Assembly: GCA_030531135.1 (NCBI GenBank)
Contig: JAUNOJ010000093.1
Span: forward strand, 1-6,775
Origin: Sutterellaceae bacterium
GTDB taxonomy: Bacteria; Pseudomonadota; Gammaproteobacteria; Burkholderiales; Burkholderiaceae_F
Reading direction: 5' to 3'
DNA length: 6,775 bases
The position numbers and the translations under genes are program-made. Below are positions 5,690-6,775 of this stretch, piece after piece. The notes under the pieces are model-generated. The model had not been told where the DNA came from, searched no databases, and worked only from the letters and a program-made list of their open reading frames with translations. Position 1 is the first letter of the stretch. The number at the start of each line of letters is the position of its first letter.

Positions 5690-6367
5690 ATGAAGACCTC
5701 GATCAAGCTTAGCGGCCTTGTTGCCGCCATGTTGATGGCCGCTGCAGGTTCCTCTTTTGCTGCCGATCCTGTGGTGCCCTATGTTCAGAGCTCTGCCAAA
5801 CAGACCGTGGTGAACTCCACCGGCCTTTGCTGGCGTACCGGTTTCTGGACGCCTGCTCTCGCAGAACAGGCCGGTCCCGAAGGCGCCGGTTGCGCTTGCG
5901 ACAAGGACATCTTGTCTGCCGCCGCTTGCACCAAGGCCGAACCCGCTGCTCCCGTGGAAGAACCCAAGGTCGCCAAGGTGACGTTGGCTGCCGATACGCT
6001 CTTTGCTTTCGATAGCGCCAAGTTGTCCGCTTCCGGCACCGACATGCTCGATCAGCTCGTCGACCGCATGGCCGGTATGGACGTTGAAGTGATCCTCACG
6101 ACCGGTTACGCCGACCGCCTCGGTAAGGAAGCTTACAACCAGCAGCTCTCCGAACGCCGCGCCGAAGCCGTCAAGACCTACCTCGTTGACAAGGGTGTGG
6201 ATTCCGGCCTCGTTCAGACCGAAGGTCGCGGTACGGCCGACCCCGTGGTCGACTGCCCGAAGCCTGCTGCCAACAGCCAGATCAAGAACGTTCAGGACCT
6301 CGTCAACTGCTTGGCTCCGAACCGCCGCGCCGTGATCGAAGTCATCGGTACGCGTACCGTTCAGTAA
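5690..6367 (+). CDS. ompA: Short OmpA-family protein, peptidoglycan-binding
   Basis: A 225-residue exported protein of the short OmpA type found beside gyrA in Burkholderiales. Residues 1-24 are a signal peptide (KTSIK basic start, hydrophobic core, SFA-A cleavage site). The mature N-terminus has STGLCWRTGFWTP (43-55), a segment typical of these proteins, then a linker rich in Cys, Ala and Pro. There is no room for the eight-strand beta-barrel of E. coli OmpA. Residues about 96-221 are the OmpA C-terminal domain. D142 in GYADRLG and R157 in NQQLSERRAEAV match the peptidoglycan diaminopimelate-binding Asp and Arg of E. coli (D241, R256). C189 and C207 match the E. coli disulfide loop before LAPNRR (208-213). 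It probably links the outer membrane to the cell wall. AAGGAAA (5677-5683) six bases upstream decides the ATG. It has its own promoter region and terminator, so it is probably monocistronic. The symbol follows family usage. Confidence 0.92.
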   Translation: MKTSIKLSGLVAAMLMAAAGSSFAADPVVPYVQSSAKQTVVNSTGLCWRTGFWTPALAEQAGPEGAGCACDKDILSAAACTKAEPAAPVEEPKVAKVTLAADTLFAFDSAKLSASGTDMLDQLVDRMAGMDVEVILTTGYADRLGKEAYNQQLSERRAEAVKTYLVDKGVDSGLVQTEGRGTADPVVDCPKPAANSQIKNVQDLVNCLAPNRRAVIEVIGTRTVQ

Positions 6368-6380
6368 TTGATACGGTTGC

Positions 6381-6412
6381 CGACACTTAAGGCGTAGCGC
6401 TTTCAAGTGTCG
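6381..6412 (+). other. Hairpin in the 3' untranslated region of ompA
   Basis: CGACACTT (6381-6388) pairs perfectly with AAGTGTCG (6405-6412). AAGGCG (6389-6394) can continue the stem with CGCTTT (6398-6403), leaving C6404 bulged and a three-base loop. No T run follows. It sits 13 bases after the stop and 9 bases before the terminator, so it may protect the mRNA from 3' exonucleases. Confidence 0.6.
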
Positions 6413-6421
6413 TCGATATCG

Positions 6422-6454
6422 AAACCTCGTGCGAATTTTCGTGCGAGGTTTTTT
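6422..6454 (+). terminator. Intrinsic terminator of the ompA-family gene
   Basis: AAACCTCGTGCG (6422-6433) pairs with CGTGCGAGGTTT (6440-6451) over 12 positions, two of them G-U, around a six-base loop. The stem runs into a T tract ending at 6454. It lies 55 bases after the ompA stop and fits the standard intrinsic pattern on the plus strand, implying that transcription ends here. Confidence 0.88.
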
Positions 6455-6775
6455 CTTGCCGCCCGCCTTTGCGCATCTCCCTTTTTTGGTAGTCATCCAC
6501 ACTTTTTCGAGTTATCCAAAGCGGTTGTGCGCAACTTCCTTGAGCTTTAACCTAAGCCCTTGAAATTAAAAGATTTTCACTGTTTGCCTAATTTTTAGGC
6601 AGAAAAGTTTTTTCTCTTGCCGCTCCTCCTGCCGTCTTTTCCCGTTGCCGATCCGAAACTAATTGCTTTGCCTTAGGTGCGTTTCTCTATCTTTCTTTGC
6701 TTTTGACAATTGTTTTGCAAATACCCATCGTTTTAGGGGTCATTGCCCCGATCTCAGAGTAAGATCGTCGGTCCC
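6455..6775. other. Intergenic region after ompA, no gene recognised
   Basis: These 321 bases reach the window edge with no supportable coding region, tRNA or rRNA. The stretch is A/T-rich. It holds two DnaA-box-like nonamers in the same orientation, TCATCCACA (6493-6501) and TTATCCAAA (6512-6520), each one base from TTATCCACA. TGCCTAA (6585-6591) and TTAGGCA (6595-6601) form a 7-bp stem with a three-base loop, followed after six bases by six T. TTGACA (6703-6708) is a perfect -35 hexamer, but the hexamer 17 bases on (CATCGT) is poor. CGATCT/AGATCG (6749-6754 and 6762-6767) is another short inverted repeat. A promoter for a plus-strand gene beyond the edge is possible. In many Burkholderiales ubiG follows ompA closely; it is not seen here. 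Confidence 0.7.

Noticed and set aside
5666..6502. 278-codon open frame on the minus strand covering ompA
   Set aside because: It would have to read through the ompA terminator region on the opposite strand, and it has no motif or ribosome site. The plus-strand OmpA protein has a signal peptide and conserved domain.
6585..6613. Second intrinsic terminator after ompA
   Set aside because: The 7-bp TGCCTAA/TTAGGCA stem is followed by six non-T bases before the T run, and no gene precedes it after the strong terminator at 6422-6454.
6703..6731. Full sigma70 promoter at the right edge
   Set aside because: TTGACA is perfect, but the hexamer at the right spacing (CATCGT) matches the -10 consensus poorly and no downstream gene is visible.

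Overview
The window looks like chromosomal core DNA from a Gram-negative betaproteobacterium. The minus-strand order gyrA, serC, pheA, hisC is shared by Burkholderiales and pseudomonads. A divergent short OmpA-family gene next to gyrA points to Burkholderiales. Moderate GC in the genes and A/T-rich gaps would suit a host-associated family such as Sutterellaceae, but that placement is an inference.

Minus strand, in transcription order: gyrA (DNA gyrase subunit A), a 97-base gap holding a long hairpin, serC (phosphoserine aminotransferase), a 21-base gap, pheA (bifunctional chorismate mutase/prephenate dehydratase), a 29-base gap, and the first 18 codons of what is most likely hisC. The close spacing of serC, pheA and hisC, each with a good Shine-Dalgarno sequence, suggests one polycistronic unit for serine/PLP precursor and aromatic/histidine amino acid synthesis, driven at least partly from upstream of gyrA.

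Plus strand: a 567-base divergent intergenic region separates gyrA from an ompA-family gene. It has no convincing gene but contains several inverted repeats, candidate promoters for both genes and a terminator-like hairpin in the gyrA leader. The OmpA-like protein is a short periplasmic/outer-membrane type with no beta-barrel, followed by a strong intrinsic terminator. The last 320 bases hold no gene that I can recognise.

The most notable point is in GyrA. Both positions that anchor the quinolone water-metal bridge (E. coli Ser83 and Asp87) are glutamine, and the normally invariant Asp before the GQGNFGS motif is Phe. I found no CRISPR array, mobile element, tRNA or rRNA, and no clear new multigene system. 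The unexplained material is mainly the structured gyrA/ompA intergenic DNA and leader hairpins.
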